Shown: positions 8,201 to 16,179 of the stretch, piece by piece
Layout: each line of letters begins with the position of its first letter
Position numbering within the stretch: the stretch's first letter is position 1
NCBI RefSeq assembly: GCF_018069895.1
Contig: NZ_JAGQDH010000003.1
Span: forward strand, 1-64,000
Source of the DNA: Roseovarius autotrophicus
Lineage (GTDB): Bacteria; Pseudomonadota; Alphaproteobacteria; Rhodobacterales; Rhodobacteraceae
Reading direction: 5' to 3'
DNA length: 64,000 bases
Translations under genes and position numbers: made by a program
Notes under the pieces: generated by a model
Seen by the model: only the letters and a program-made list of their open reading frames with translations
Told to the model about the DNA's origin: nothing
Databases searched by the model: none

Positions 8201-9186
8201 AGTTACCCATAAGTGTCAGTCGGGGGCCTTGCGAGACGGGCACCTTCGACGAGGTCGACGAGACGTGAGAAGCCGCGCCATATGACCGTCGTCCCTGGCG
8301 GTGCGTCGGAAGCGCGGTCGAGATAGCCTCCGAGTCGTGCGACTGCCCTGACGTAGAACTCCAGGTCGCGAAGTGCGTGCTGCTTCCGTTCCGGTGTAGT
8401 TTGGTCGAGCAGTTGGCGCTCGTCTTCCGTGAAGACAGCAGCGGGGTCGGCTGTGGGTGTCTTGCGGCTGAGCATTGCCAACCATGTAACCCGCCATGTC
8501 ACCACACAGCAGAGTGCGATGCAGTTGGCCAGGCGATCGGCCGTGGCCAAGCGTAGTTCCTCGATCCGGCAGCCGGTCTTCAGCGTCCGGAAGAAGGTCT
8601 CGATTTTCCAGCGCAGGGCGTACCATTCGAGCTTGTTCACCGCTTCCGCGTGGCACCCGACAGGCAGGTTCGTGATCAACTTCCAGAATAGGGGCGCCCT
8701 ATCCTCCGGCGGATTGAGTTCCTCGGCATGGATGATCTGTAGTTCCTGATGCTTGTATTTTCGCTGCTTTCCGATCGGCGGACAAACCGTCATAGTGGCA
8801 TACCGGACCGACAGGACGGCGCAATGCGTCTTGCCCTGCGCATCCCGGAACCGCACCTCGTGGGTGCCGCTGGCCTGCACCTCCGCCATGACCTTGGCGA
8901 TGGTCGTCCCGCCATCTTCTGCCAGGCGGTCGACGCAGCTCCGGACCAAGAAGCCAGTCCCGAGTTCCTCCGCCAGGCAGTACAGCTCGTAGATGTCGCT
9001 CTCCCTGTCTCCGACATGCACACAACGCTCCGGCGCACCCGCCAACTCGGTCGACAGGCGCAGATTGTCGAGCCAGCGCATGCTTTCCTTTTGCTCAATG
9101 GGCACGCGGGTCGGATTGATCCTGCGCTTGAGCGCGGCGCTGCCAAAGCGGCGGTCGGCGCATTCGTTCGCGACGCGCCAGCTCAT
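8200..9186 (-). mobile_element. IS4-family insertion sequence (defective)
   Basis: The element holds one transposase frame and interrupts the tape measure gene. The left edge is near 8200, where the prophage protein sequence stops; the sequence just inside it (rc of 8201-8219: CTGACACTTATGGGTAACT) resembles a Tn5-type end. I found no matching inverted copy in 9187-9339, so the right end is diverged, deleted or not where expected. No target duplication could be identified. The extent given is therefore a minimum. Confidence 0.6.
8203..9186 (-). pseudogene. IS4-family transposase with internal deletion
   Basis: The 327-residue frame has a family-typical first 20 residues (ECADRRFG), then jumps to VPIEQKESMRWL, which in full-length relatives of about 450 residues lies near residue 140. 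The second catalytic Asp (D60 in VGDRESDIYEL) is present, as is the full Y-(2)-R-(3)-E-(6)-K signature at Y189, R192, E196 and K203. The region that should carry the first catalytic Asp (a QDTTE-type motif) is missing, so the enzyme should be inactive. The C-terminus (RLGGYLDR...PPGTTVIWRG) is normal for the family. The frame was kept across the deletion. Confidence 0.75.
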
Positions 9187-9221
9187 TGCAGGGCCTCGCC
9201 ATGCCCGAAACCGGCCTCAAC

Positions 9222-9240
9222 TTGTACAGGTTTTGTACAG
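9222..9240. repeat. direct repeat TTGTACAG x2
   Basis: TTGTACAG occurs at 9222-9229 and 9233-9240, an 11-base period, each copy holding the palindrome TGTACA. It lies between the transposase start and the tRNA-Arg 3' end, where an integrase gene and its arm sites would once have been. It could be a protein-binding site or an IS end. I see no gene in 9187-9339. Confidence 0.35.
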
Positions 9241-9339
9241 AAATCCTGTCTGCCGCCCCAGATTTCCCGGAAATCAAACGGACGTTTCTGCAGCCGCTTT
9301 CGCAAGCCCTGAGAAGACGCCATATTTTACTCGGGTTTT

Positions 9340-9416
9340 TGGTGACCCCGGCAGGATTCGAACCTGCAACCTGCCCCTTAGGAGGGGGCTGCTCTATCCA
9401 GTTGAGCCACGGGGCC
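9340..9416 (-). tRNA. tRNA-Arg (anticodon CCT)
   Basis: A 77-base cloverleaf including an encoded CCA (TGG at 9340-9342 on the + strand). The acceptor stem is GGCCCCG / CGGGGTC with one G-U pair, the D-arm has the AGCTC-type sequence (GGCTCAACTGGATAGAGC), the anticodon stem CCCCC closes the loop TCCTAAG-type with anticodon CCT, and the T-arm contains GGTTCGAATCC. It reads rare AGG codons. Its 3' end faces the prophage remnant, and tRNA-Arg(CCU) genes are common phage attachment sites, so it probably served as attB. I found no second copy of its 3' end near position 800. Confidence 0.93.
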
Positions 9417-9497
9417 GCTGGGCGCCTGATTAGCGGCTCTGGCGGCGTTTGTCATCGGCGTTTTCGCCGCGCGGCTGCATGTGCTGGCGGGGTGGTC

Positions 9498-9526
9498 TTG
9501 ACATTCTCTCCGAAATAATTAGGAAT
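9498..9526 (+). promoter_or_regulatory. promoter of the marR-type gene
   Basis: A perfect -35 TTGACA at 9498-9503 is followed after 17 bases by a weak -10 (AGGAAT, 9521-9526; TAGGAA one base earlier is equally possible). The -10 region lies inside the large palindrome at 9514-9536, so a bound repressor would block RNA polymerase. Confidence 0.55.
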
Positions 9527-9536
9527 CCTATTTATT
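9514..9536. promoter_or_regulatory. 23-bp palindromic operator before the marR-type gene
   Basis: The sequence AATAATTAGGA-A-TCCTATTTATT is symmetric about position 9525 with a single mismatched pair. Such long AT-rich palindromes over a -10 box are the normal binding sites of MarR-family dimers, so self-repression by the product of the next gene is the likely role. The gene's GGAGG ribosome binding site follows immediately (9537-9541). Confidence 0.65.
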
Positions 9537-9546
9537 GGAGGTTGAA

Positions 9547-10173
9547 ATGCCCGACACATCCCGACAGATTGCCGCCGCAATCGGACGGCTCACGCTCTAC
9601 TGGCGCGCTGCATCCTGGCAGACGGTGGCCGAGCGCGGCCTGAACCCGGCGCAGGCGGAAATCCTTGGCCATCTGGCGCGGCGTGGCCCCGCGCGGCAGG
9701 TATCGCTTGCTGCCGCTCTTGGGGTCAGCGCGGCAAGCCTGAGCGATTCGGTGGCAAGCCTTCTTGCCAAGGGTCTGGTCGCGCGCCACCCCGACCCGAA
9801 GGACGGGCGCGCGGTGCGGGTGGCGCTGACGGAAACCGGCGCGGCGCTTCAGGCCGCCTTACCCGAGGCCCCGGCGCCGCTTCTGAGCGCGCTCGACGAT
9901 CTGCCCGAGACCGAGGCGGGTGCGGCGTTGCGCGCGCTGTCAATGCTCATCCGCGCCTTGCAGGAGGCACGCGCGATCCCGGTGCAGCGCCTGTGCGTGA
10001 CCTGCACGTATTTCCAGCCCTACCGGCATGACGATGCGGCCGCGCCGCATCATTGCGGTTTCGTGGACGCGGCCTTTGGCGATGCGGCGCTGCGCATCGA
10101 CTGCGCCGACCACGAAGACACCACGGAGGAAAGACGCGCCGCCATCGCCGCGCGTCTGGCGGCCGTGGGATGA
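9547..10173 (+). CDS. MarR-family regulator with C-terminal Cys/His metal-site-like tail
   Basis: A 208-residue protein. Residues about 20-105 form a MarR winged helix (recognition helix near SAASLSDSVASLLAKG, wing near HPDPKDGRAV). The C-terminal part has C150-x2-C153, H168-H169-C170 and C186, an arrangement that could bind Zn or an iron-sulfur centre and so sense metal or redox state. Start: ATG at 9547, five bases after GGAGG; a TTG at 9535 also opens the frame but overlaps the operator. It precedes a P460-like cytochrome and a redoxin on the same strand, which it probably controls. The ligand is not known. Confidence 0.75.
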   Translation: MPDTSRQIAAAIGRLTLYWRAASWQTVAERGLNPAQAEILGHLARRGPARQVSLAAALGVSAASLSDSVASLLAKGLVARHPDPKDGRAVRVALTETGAALQAALPEAPAPLLSALDDLPETEAGAALRALSMLIRALQEARAIPVQRLCVTCTYFQPYRHDDAAAPHHCGFVDAAFGDAALRIDCADHEDTTEERRAAIAARLAAVG

Positions 10174-10251
10174 CGGTGGGCATCCGGTCCGGTGGAGCGG
10201 CTCGGATGCCCTTTGATGCAACCCTCTCTGATAACGAAAAGGAAGCGACCC

Positions 10252-10746
10252 ATGATGACACGTAATGACCTGATGCGCCATGTCGGCGCGCTGCTGTTTG
10301 TTGGCGCGGCCACGGCCACCCTCGCCGCCGGGGTGGGGGTGCCCTATCCCGACGGCTATCGCGATTGGACCCATGTCAAGAGCATGGTGATCGAGGACGG
10401 CCACCCGCTTTACGAAAGCTTTGGCGGAATTCATCACCTTTATGCCAATGACACTGCCATGGCGGGGTATCGCTCGGGCAGTTTTCCCGAGGGGTCGGTG
10501 ATCGTCTTCGACCTTTTGGAGGCGGTCAGTGCCGATGCCACGCTGAGCGAGGGCGCGCGCAAGGTGCTGGGCGTGATGGTCAGGGACAGCGCCGCCTATT
10601 CCGAGACCGGCGGCTGGGGCTATGAGGGCTGGGCTGGGGGCGACCCAAGCCAGCCTGTTGTGGGCGCGGCGGCGGCGGAGGCCTGCTATGCCTGCCATAC
10701 GGCGGTGGAGGAGACCGGCTTTGTCTTTTCCGCTTATCGCGAATGA
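10252..10746 (+). CDS. cytochrome P460-family protein
   Basis: A 164-residue protein with a probable signal peptide (hydrophobic residues 11-28) and a C-terminal haem-binding motif CYACH at 145-149, in the context typical of cytochrome P460-type domains (a Trp/Tyr-rich start PYPDGYRDW, then HVKSMVI). Relatives act in the periplasm; some oxidise hydroxylamine or bind nitric oxide. Whether this one does so is unknown. Two ATGs (10252, 10255) are in frame; GGAAG lies at 10241-10245. It sits 78 bases after the marR-type gene and 55 bases before the redoxin. Confidence 0.75.
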   Translation: MMTRNDLMRHVGALLFVGAATATLAAGVGVPYPDGYRDWTHVKSMVIEDGHPLYESFGGIHHLYANDTAMAGYRSGSFPEGSVIVFDLLEAVSADATLSEGARKVLGVMVRDSAAYSETGGWGYEGWAGGDPSQPVVGAAAAEACYACHTAVEETGFVFSAYRE

Positions 10747-10801
10747 GCACAGAGCGCATGGCGGCGGGTCATCGACCCGCCGCCCCAGATCGGAGAATGC
10801 C

Positions 10802-11281
10802 ATGATCGACACGCCCGAATGGCACGCAAGCCAGTGGTTCAACACCGACAAGCCCCTGAGTATCAGGGATTTTCGGGGCAGGGTGCTGGCGGTGGAGGCG
10901 TTCCAGATGCTGTGCCCCGGCTGTGTGGGCCATGGCCTGCCGCAGGCCGCCCGCATCGCCGCCACCTTCGATCCGGCGCAGGTCGCGGTGATCGGCCTGC
11001 ACACGGTGTTCGAGCATCACGCCGCCATGCCGCCCGTCGCACTTGAGGCATTCCTGCACGAATACCGCATCCGTTTTCCCGTGGCGGTGGATGCGCCGGG
11101 CCCTGGCCCGGTGCCGCGCACCATGGGCGACTGGGGGCTTCAGGGCACGCCGACGTTGCTTTTGTTCGATGCCGCGGGGCAGATGCGCGCGCGTCACTTC
11201 GGGCAGGTATCTGACCTCGCGCTTGGCGCGCAGATCATGCGGCTCGTTCTGGAAACGGACGGCAGTGACACGCGCGCTTGA
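10802..11281 (+). CDS. thioredoxin-fold redoxin (CPGC active site)
   Basis: A 159-residue protein of the AhpC/TSA-TlpA type: strand (RVLAVEAFQ), active-site motif C38-P-G-C41, and later a cis-Pro loop (LQGTPTLLLFD, about residues 117-127). No signal peptide, so probably cytoplasmic. It follows the P460-like gene after 55 bases and may share its transcript. The context (metal/redox-type MarR regulator, haem protein) suggests a thiol redox job in handling reactive nitrogen or oxygen species; this is inference. Confidence 0.7.
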   Translation: MIDTPEWHASQWFNTDKPLSIRDFRGRVLAVEAFQMLCPGCVGHGLPQAARIAATFDPAQVAVIGLHTVFEHHAAMPPVALEAFLHEYRIRFPVAVDAPGPGPVPRTMGDWGLQGTPTLLLFDAAGQMRARHFGQVSDLALGAQIMRLVLETDGSDTRA

Positions 11282-11329
11282 ACGTGGCGACGGGTTTGGC
11301 TACCACGAAGGGACGGTTTCCCATCTGGA

Positions 11330-12367
11330 TTGTCTGCCTTGTCACCCAATGACCGCCACCCGCTGACCCTGCGCGACGTCTCCGAGGCGGCGGGCGTGTC
11401 GGAAATGACGGTGAGCCGGGTGTTACGCAACAAGCGCGACGTCTCCGAAGCCACACGCGTGCGGGTTCTGGAGGCAGCGCGGCTGCTGGGATACGTGCCC
11501 AACAAGATCGCCGGTGCGCTGGCCAGCCAGAGGGTCAATCTGGTGGCGGTGATCATCCCGTCCATGTCCAACATGGTCTTTCCCGAGGTGATGACCGGGA
11601 TCAGTCAGGTGCTTGATGAAACAGGGCTTCAACCGGTGGTGGGGCTGACGGGCTATCGCCCCGAAAAGGAAGAGCAGGTGCTCTACGAGATGCTGTCGTG
11701 GCGGCCCACGGGGGTGATCATCGCGGGGCTGGAACATTCTGACGCGAGCCGTGCGATGCTGGCCGCGTCAGGGATTCCTGTGGTCGAGATCATGGATGTG
11801 GACGGCACGCCGGTGGATTCGGTTGTGGGCATCTCGCATCGCCGCGCTGGACAGCAGATGGCACAGGCGATCATCAGGGCGGGATATCGGCGGATCGGGT
11901 TCATGGGCACGAAAATGCCGCTTGACCACCGGGCGCGAAAACGCTTCGAGGGGTTCACCGAGGCGCTGGCCAAGGCCGGGATCGAGGTGGCGGATCAGGA
12001 GTTCTATTCCGGCGGGTCGGCGCTTGCCAAGGGCCGCGAGATGACGGCAGAGATGCTGGCGCGAACGCCAGATCTGGATTTTCTATATTATTCCAACGAC
12101 ATGATAGGGGCAGGGGGATTGCTCTACCTGCTTGAGCAGGGGGCGGACATTCCGGGCAGCATCGGGCTTGCAGGGTTCAACGGGGTTGAGTTGCTGGAGG
12201 GGTTGCCGCGTCGACTTGCCACGATGGACGCTTGCCGACTGGAGATCGGGCGCCGCGCCGCCGAGATTATCGCCGCCCATGCCGCCCATCCCGAGGCCCC
12301 GCGCGAGCCGGTGCGCATCGCGCTGGAACCGCGCCTGTCGCTTGGCGACACGCTGCGAAAGCCCTGA
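11330..12367 (+). CDS. LacI-family transcriptional regulator (GntR-like)
   Basis: A 345-residue protein with a LacI helix-turn-helix at residues about 13-32 (LRDVSEAAGVSEMTVSRVLR), a hinge, and a periplasmic-binding-protein-like sugar acid domain ending with a VRI-type strand. It is closest in feel to regulators of gluconate genes. The start is unclear: TTG at 11330 or at 11339 are both possible, and no ATG is near. It precedes a 3-hydroxyisobutyrate-dehydrogenase-like enzyme on the same strand, whose upstream region holds an inverted repeat (12390-12416), so that gene is a candidate target. Confidence 0.75.
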   Translation: MSALSPNDRHPLTLRDVSEAAGVSEMTVSRVLRNKRDVSEATRVRVLEAARLLGYVPNKIAGALASQRVNLVAVIIPSMSNMVFPEVMTGISQVLDETGLQPVVGLTGYRPEKEEQVLYEMLSWRPTGVIIAGLEHSDASRAMLAASGIPVVEIMDVDGTPVDSVVGISHRRAGQQMAQAIIRAGYRRIGFMGTKMPLDHRARKRFEGFTEALAKAGIEVADQEFYSGGSALAKGREMTAEMLARTPDLDFLYYSNDMIGAGGLLYLLEQGADIPGSIGLAGFNGVELLEGLPRRLATMDACRLEIGRRAAEIIAAHAAHPEAPREPVRIALEPRLSLGDTLRKP

Positions 12368-12389
12368 AAACCCGCGATTTGTCAGGCAT

Positions 12390-12416
12390 CGTGAAATTTA
12401 GACTTTGATTTTCACG
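12390..12416. promoter_or_regulatory. inverted repeat, possible LacI-type operator
   Basis: CGTGAAA and TTTCACG form perfect 7-base arms around a 13-base AT-rich centre. The site lies between the LacI-type gene and the oxidoreductase gene, 47 bases upstream of the latter. It has no T-run, so an operator fits better than a terminator. Confidence 0.4.
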
Positions 12417-12463
12417 CGCGAATCGTCTCAGGCTTCCGCAGGATTGGCGCACGGAGGACGCAC

Positions 12464-13414
12464 ATGAGGATCGGTTTCATCGGGCTTGGAAATGTGGGCG
12501 GCAAGCTCGCGGGCAGCCTCTTGCGCAACGGCCATGATCTCACGGTTCATGACCTCGACGCCGAGGCGCGCGGTCGCTTTGCCGCGCGAGGGGCCGGGGT
12601 TGTGGACAGCCCTGCCGCAATGATGCGCGCCTGCGATGCGGTCATCACCTGCCTGCCCTCTCCGGCGGCAAGTGCGGCCGTGATGGATGAGATGCTGCCC
12701 GAGATTGGCCCCGGCAAGATCTGGCTGGAGATGTCCACCACCGATGAGGCGGAGATTCGCAGGCTCGGGGCCGAGGTGATCGCGCGTGGTGGCGCGGCGG
12801 TGGATTGCCCTGTGTCGGGCGGGTGCCATCGGGCGGACACGGGCAATATCTCGATCTTCGCGGGCTGCGACCGTGCGACCTTCGAGCGCATCCTGCCGCT
12901 GCTCAAGACCATGGGGCGGCGCATCCTGCATACGGGCGAGTTGGGTAGTGCATCAGTGCTGAAGGTGATGACCAACTACCTTGCCACCGCCAACCTGCTC
13001 ACGCTTTGCGAGGCGCTGGTGACGATGAAGGCGGCGGGCATGGATCTGGCCACGACCTATGAGGCGATCCGCATCAGTTCGGGCACGTCCTTTGTCCACG
13101 AGACCGAGAGCCAGGTGATCCTCAACGGCTCGCGCGATATCAATTTTACCATGGACCTTGTGCAAAAGGATATCGGCCTGTTTCAGTCGATCGCCGCGCG
13201 CCATGGCGTGCCGCTCGAAATCTCGCCCTTGATGATCGAGATATTCAAGGACGGTGCTGCGCGTTACGGCGCACGGGCGCAGTCCGATGACATCATAAGG
13301 CGGCTGGAAGAGGCCACCGGCCTCGACATCACCGCGCCCGGTTTCCCGGCCGAGATGGTCGATGACGAACCCGAAGAGCCCGGCTACGAGGTGCGCCCCA
13401 AGGGGCGGGAGTGA
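12464..13414 (+). CDS. NAD(P)-dependent oxidoreductase, 3-hydroxyisobutyrate dehydrogenase family
   Basis: A 316-residue beta-hydroxyacid dehydrogenase. The N-terminal Rossmann fold has GLGNVG at 7-12; the substrate-binding motif DCPVSGG is at 114-120; the conserved catalytic Lys is K167 in SVLKVMTNYL. These enzymes oxidise 3-hydroxy acids such as 3-hydroxyisobutyrate, tartronate or glucuronate-type sugar acids; the exact substrate cannot be told. The neighbouring gluconate-type LacI regulator points to a sugar acid. The last 40 residues form an acidic tail not needed for the fold. Start ATG 12464 follows GGAGG at 12452-12456. Confidence 0.8.
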   Translation: MRIGFIGLGNVGGKLAGSLLRNGHDLTVHDLDAEARGRFAARGAGVVDSPAAMMRACDAVITCLPSPAASAAVMDEMLPEIGPGKIWLEMSTTDEAEIRRLGAEVIARGGAAVDCPVSGGCHRADTGNISIFAGCDRATFERILPLLKTMGRRILHTGELGSASVLKVMTNYLATANLLTLCEALVTMKAAGMDLATTYEAIRISSGTSFVHETESQVILNGSRDINFTMDLVQKDIGLFQSIAARHGVPLEISPLMIEIFKDGAARYGARAQSDDIIRRLEEATGLDITAPGFPAEMVDDEPEEPGYEVRPKGRE

Positions 13415-13479
13415 TCTGACAGGTGGGCTTGGTAGAGCCCGGAAGGCCAGATCGTCAAGTTTCTACCATATGACACCAA

Positions 13480-13760
13480 TGCGTGTTGGGGTCTTGCCGA
13501 TACAGGATTCCCATGAAGGCGGCTTCATGGTTTTCTTTCTGCTGGCCAGATATGGAGAACCTCGCGCACCCCGTCGCGGGCGACGCCAAGCGTCACGTAA
13601 ACGGCTTGTTCTTGACCATCCGGCTGTCAGCGTCGCGGATTTCGACCCTGAGCGCGTCAAAGAGCACGATCGGATACATCCGCTCCAGCGCCTGGCTCTG
13701 GCCTGAAGGTGATCTTGCGCAAGGGTCGGACTGCTCGCCATATTGGCGCGCATCTCGGCC
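13480..13760 (-). pseudogene. IS256-family transposase remnant
   Basis: On the minus strand around 13590-13690 the sequence reads YPIVLFDALRVEIRD, the hallmark of IS256-type transposases around the first catalytic Asp, then KPFT and a stop; shifting frame recovers VTLGVARDGVREVL, the next conserved block. The rest of the enzyme is missing. This is a dead, frameshifted fragment in the 530-base stretch between the oxidoreductase gene and tRNA-Met; I see no intact gene in that stretch. Edges are approximate. Confidence 0.65.
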
Positions 13761-13943
13761 TCGATCCGCGCCATGTCGGGTCGCATCCTGTCCGGGCCAG
13801 CGCGCATGACTAGGACGCAGTGGCCATCATCCGGGAACTCGTAAGCGCCGTGATCGTCATGCCCACGGAAAAAGGACTCGACGTGGTCGTCGAAGGATTC
13901 CTGGGGGCTATTCTGGGCGAAAACCCGAAATGTCGGGTTTTGA

Positions 13944-14020
13944 TGGTAGCGGAGGAGGGACTTGAACCCCCGACACGCGGATTATGATTCCGCTGCTCTA
14001 ACCAACTGAGCTACTCCGCC
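13944..14020 (-). tRNA. tRNA-Met (elongator, anticodon CAT)
   Basis: A 77-base cloverleaf with encoded CCA. Acceptor stem GGCGGAG / CTCCGCT (first pair G-U), D-arm AGCTCAGTTGGTTAGAGC, anticodon stem GCGGA / TCCGC around loop ATCATAA, and T-arm GGGGGTTCAAGTCCC. CAT could also be tRNA-Ile with lysidine, but the anticodon stem and acceptor resemble the elongator methionine tRNA. The G1-U72 mismatch-type end would also fit an initiator, but the anticodon stem lacks the three G-C pairs of initiators. Confidence 0.9.
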
Positions 14021-14097
14021 GGACCGCGTGCTAGCTAAGCCAGCCGCGCGGAGGCGTCAAGGGTGAAATTTCCGGTCCGGCGCGGTTGCCCGGAGTG

Positions 14098-15045
14098 TCA
14101 TGCGCGCCAGTCGAAAAAACCCGATCCCGCTCGTTCCAGAAGCCGCGCGGCCATCTCGCGCCCAAGCGTCGCGCCGTCCGCGATCGGGGCGGTTGCGTCA
14201 TCTGTGTGGCGTGCGCCGCCGTCGGGGCGCAGGATTTCGCCGCGCAGGCGCAGTGTGCCGCCGTCGAGTTCCGCAAGCCCGGCGATCGGCGTTTCGCAGG
14301 ATCCGTCAAGCGCGGCGAGAAAGGCGCGTTCGGCGGCGAGGCGCTGGCCGGTCGGCTCGTCATGGATCGCCGCCAGCATGTCGGCGGCGCGATGATCGTC
14401 GGCGCGCCGCTCGATCCCGATTGCGCCTTGCGCAACTGCGGGCAGCATCACCTCGGGTTCGATCGCTGAGGTCGCCACATCGGCCCGCCCCAGACGGTTG
14501 AGACCCGCCATGGCAAGGAAGGTGCAGGCCGCTACGCCGTCTTCGAGCTTCTTCAGCCGGGTCTGGACGTTGCCGCGAAACTCCACCACCTCAAGATGTG
14601 GATAGGCCACCAGAACCTGCGCCCGCCGCCTGAGCGAGGAGGTGCCGACGCGCGCGCCTTCGGGCAGATCGGCGAGGCATGTCGCGCCGGGCGACACGAA
14701 GGCATCGCGCACATCCTCGCGCGGCAGGTAACAGTCGAGCGTGAGGCCCGCGGGCTGAAGAACCGGCATGTCCTTCATCGAATGCACCGCAATGTCGATG
14801 GCCCCCGACAAAAGCGCCTGCTCGATCTCGCGGGTGAAAAGCCCCTTGCCGCCGATCTCCTTGAGCGGGCGGTCGAGCACGCGGTCGCCGGTGGTCTTGA
14901 TCACCGATATCTCGAATGCCGCCTCGGGCAGATCGAACGCTGCCTGCAGGCGCTGACGCGTCTCATGCGCCTGCGCGAGCGCGAGCGGAGAGCCGCGCGT
15001 GCCGATCTTGAGCGGGTGGGTCGGGGTGGGCATATCGCGTGTCAT
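14098..15045 (-). CDS. hemC: hydroxymethylbilane synthase (porphobilinogen deaminase)
   Basis: A 315-residue enzyme that joins four porphobilinogen units in haem synthesis. Visible motifs: [15 protein letters not shown] (12-26), the Arg-rich [11 protein letters not shown] (133-143), and the dipyrromethane cofactor site C250 in [10 protein letters not shown]. Starts at 15045 and 15033 are both possible. A candidate promoter on the minus strand (TTGCCA, 17 bases, TAAACC at 15053-15058) would put the transcript start almost on the first ATG, which would favour the second start or leaderless translation. It is divergent from hemE, 96 bases away, a common roseobacter arrangement. Confidence 0.95.
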   Translation of the reverse strand: MTRDMPTPTHPLKIGTRGSPLALAQAHETRQRLQAAFDLPEAAFEISVIKTTGDRVLDRPLKEIGGKGLFTREIEQALLSGAIDIAVHSMKDMPVLQPAGLTLDCYLPREDVRDAFVSPGATCLADLPEGARVGTSSLRRRAQVLVAYPHLEVVEFRGNVQTRLKKLEDGVAACTFLAMAGLNRLGRADVATSAIEPEVMLPAVAQGAIGIERRADDHRAADMLAAIHDEPTGQRLAAERAFLAALDGSCETPIAGLAELDGGTLRLRGEILRPDGGARHTDDATAPIADGATLGREMAARLLERAGSGFFDWRA

Positions 15046-15141
15046 GCCTGCCGGTTTAGACGCGACAAAGAGGCGTGGCAAGCGCGCCGCGACTTGACAA
15101 TGCGCGCTGTCAGGGGGACCACAAGGCAAACGGAGGATCCC

Positions 15142-16176
15142 ATGCCCGAGACCAAGCCTATCCTGCGTGCGCTCCGCGGTGAAACGCTGTCTGTGCCCCC
15201 CATCTGGATGATGCGGCAGGCGGGGCGTTACCTGCCCGAATACCGCGCCACCCGTACGCAAGCGGGCGATTTCCTGTCGCTTTGCTACAACAGCGATCTG
15301 GCGACCGAAGTGACATTGCAGCCGATCCGGCGCTACGGGTTCGATGCGGCGATCCTCTTTGCCGATATCCTGCTTCTGCCGCAGGCGCTCGGGGCCGATC
15401 TTTGGTTTGAAACGGGCGAGGGGCCGCGCCTCTCGACGATCACCGACCGGGCGGGGCTTGACCGGCTGCGGCCTGTGGCGGAGATCCACGAGACACTTGG
15501 CCCGGTCTATCAGACCGTGCGCAATCTATCGGGGGCTTTGCCACCGGAGGTGGCGCTCATCGGGTTTGCCGGGGCCCCCTGGACCGTGGCCACCTACATG
15601 ATCGCCGGGCGCGGCACGCCCGACCAGGGCCCGGCGCACGCGCTGAAAGAGGCGGACCGTCCGGTATTCGAGGCGCTTATCGACCTTTTGACCGAAGCGA
15701 CGGTTGAATACCTCTCGGCACAGATCAACGCGGGGGCCGAGGTGGTCAAGCTGTTCGACAGTTGGGCGGGATCGCTCAAGGGCGCGGATTTCGACCGCTA
15801 CGCCACCGAACCCGCCCGCCGCATCATCGCGGCGCTGAAAGAGCGGCATCCGGGCATCCCCGTCATCGCCTTCCCGCGCGAGGCGGGCGACAAATACATC
15901 GGTTTCCACAAGCAGACCGGGGCGGATTGCGTGGCGGTGGACGATTCGGTGAGCGCGGAATGGGTGGCCGCGAAGGTTCAGGTGGACGGCTGCGTGCAGG
16001 GCAACCTCAAGTCCTCGCATATGGTGACGGGGGGTGAGGCGCTGATTTCCGAGACGCGGCGCATCGTGACCGCCCTGAGCGGTGGCCCGCATATCTTCAA
16101 CCTCGGCCACGGCATCACGCCCGACGCCGACCCGGACAATGTGCAGCGCATGATCGACGCGGTGCGGGGCGGCTGA
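15142..16176 (+). CDS. hemE: uroporphyrinogen decarboxylase
   Basis: A 344-residue enzyme that removes four carboxyl groups from uroporphyrinogen III to give coproporphyrinogen III. Signature 1 ([17 protein letters not shown], residues 19-35) and signature 2 ([13 protein letters not shown], about 140-152) are both present, as is the conserved Asp region [20 protein letters not shown] lies eight bases before ATG 15142. A TTGACA at 15094-15099 could be the -35 of its promoter. It is convergent with cmk, with only three bases between the stops. Confidence 0.96.
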   Translation: MPETKPILRALRGETLSVPPIWMMRQAGRYLPEYRATRTQAGDFLSLCYNSDLATEVTLQPIRRYGFDAAILFADILLLPQALGADLWFETGEGPRLSTITDRAGLDRLRPVAEIHETLGPVYQTVRNLSGALPPEVALIGFAGAPWTVATYMIAGRGTPDQGPAHALKEADRPVFEALIDLLTEATVEYLSAQINAGAEVVKLFDSWAGSLKGADFDRYATEPARRIIAALKERHPGIPVIAFPREAGDKYIGFHKQTGADCVAVDDSVSAEWVAAKVQVDGCVQGNLKSSHMVTGGEALISETRRIVTALSGGPHIFNLGHGITPDADPDNVQRMIDAVRGG

Positions 16177-16179
16177 GCA

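Noticed and set aside
804..8205. gene transfer agent (GTA) cluster
   Set aside because: GTA genes use an HK97-type capsid and a conserved order; here the capsid is gpE-type and the order and gene set are lambda-like. Only the BR0599-like gene is shared in kind.
13944..14020. initiator tRNA-Met instead of elongator
   Set aside because: The anticodon stem lacks three consecutive G-C pairs beside the loop, and the sequence resembles elongator Met.
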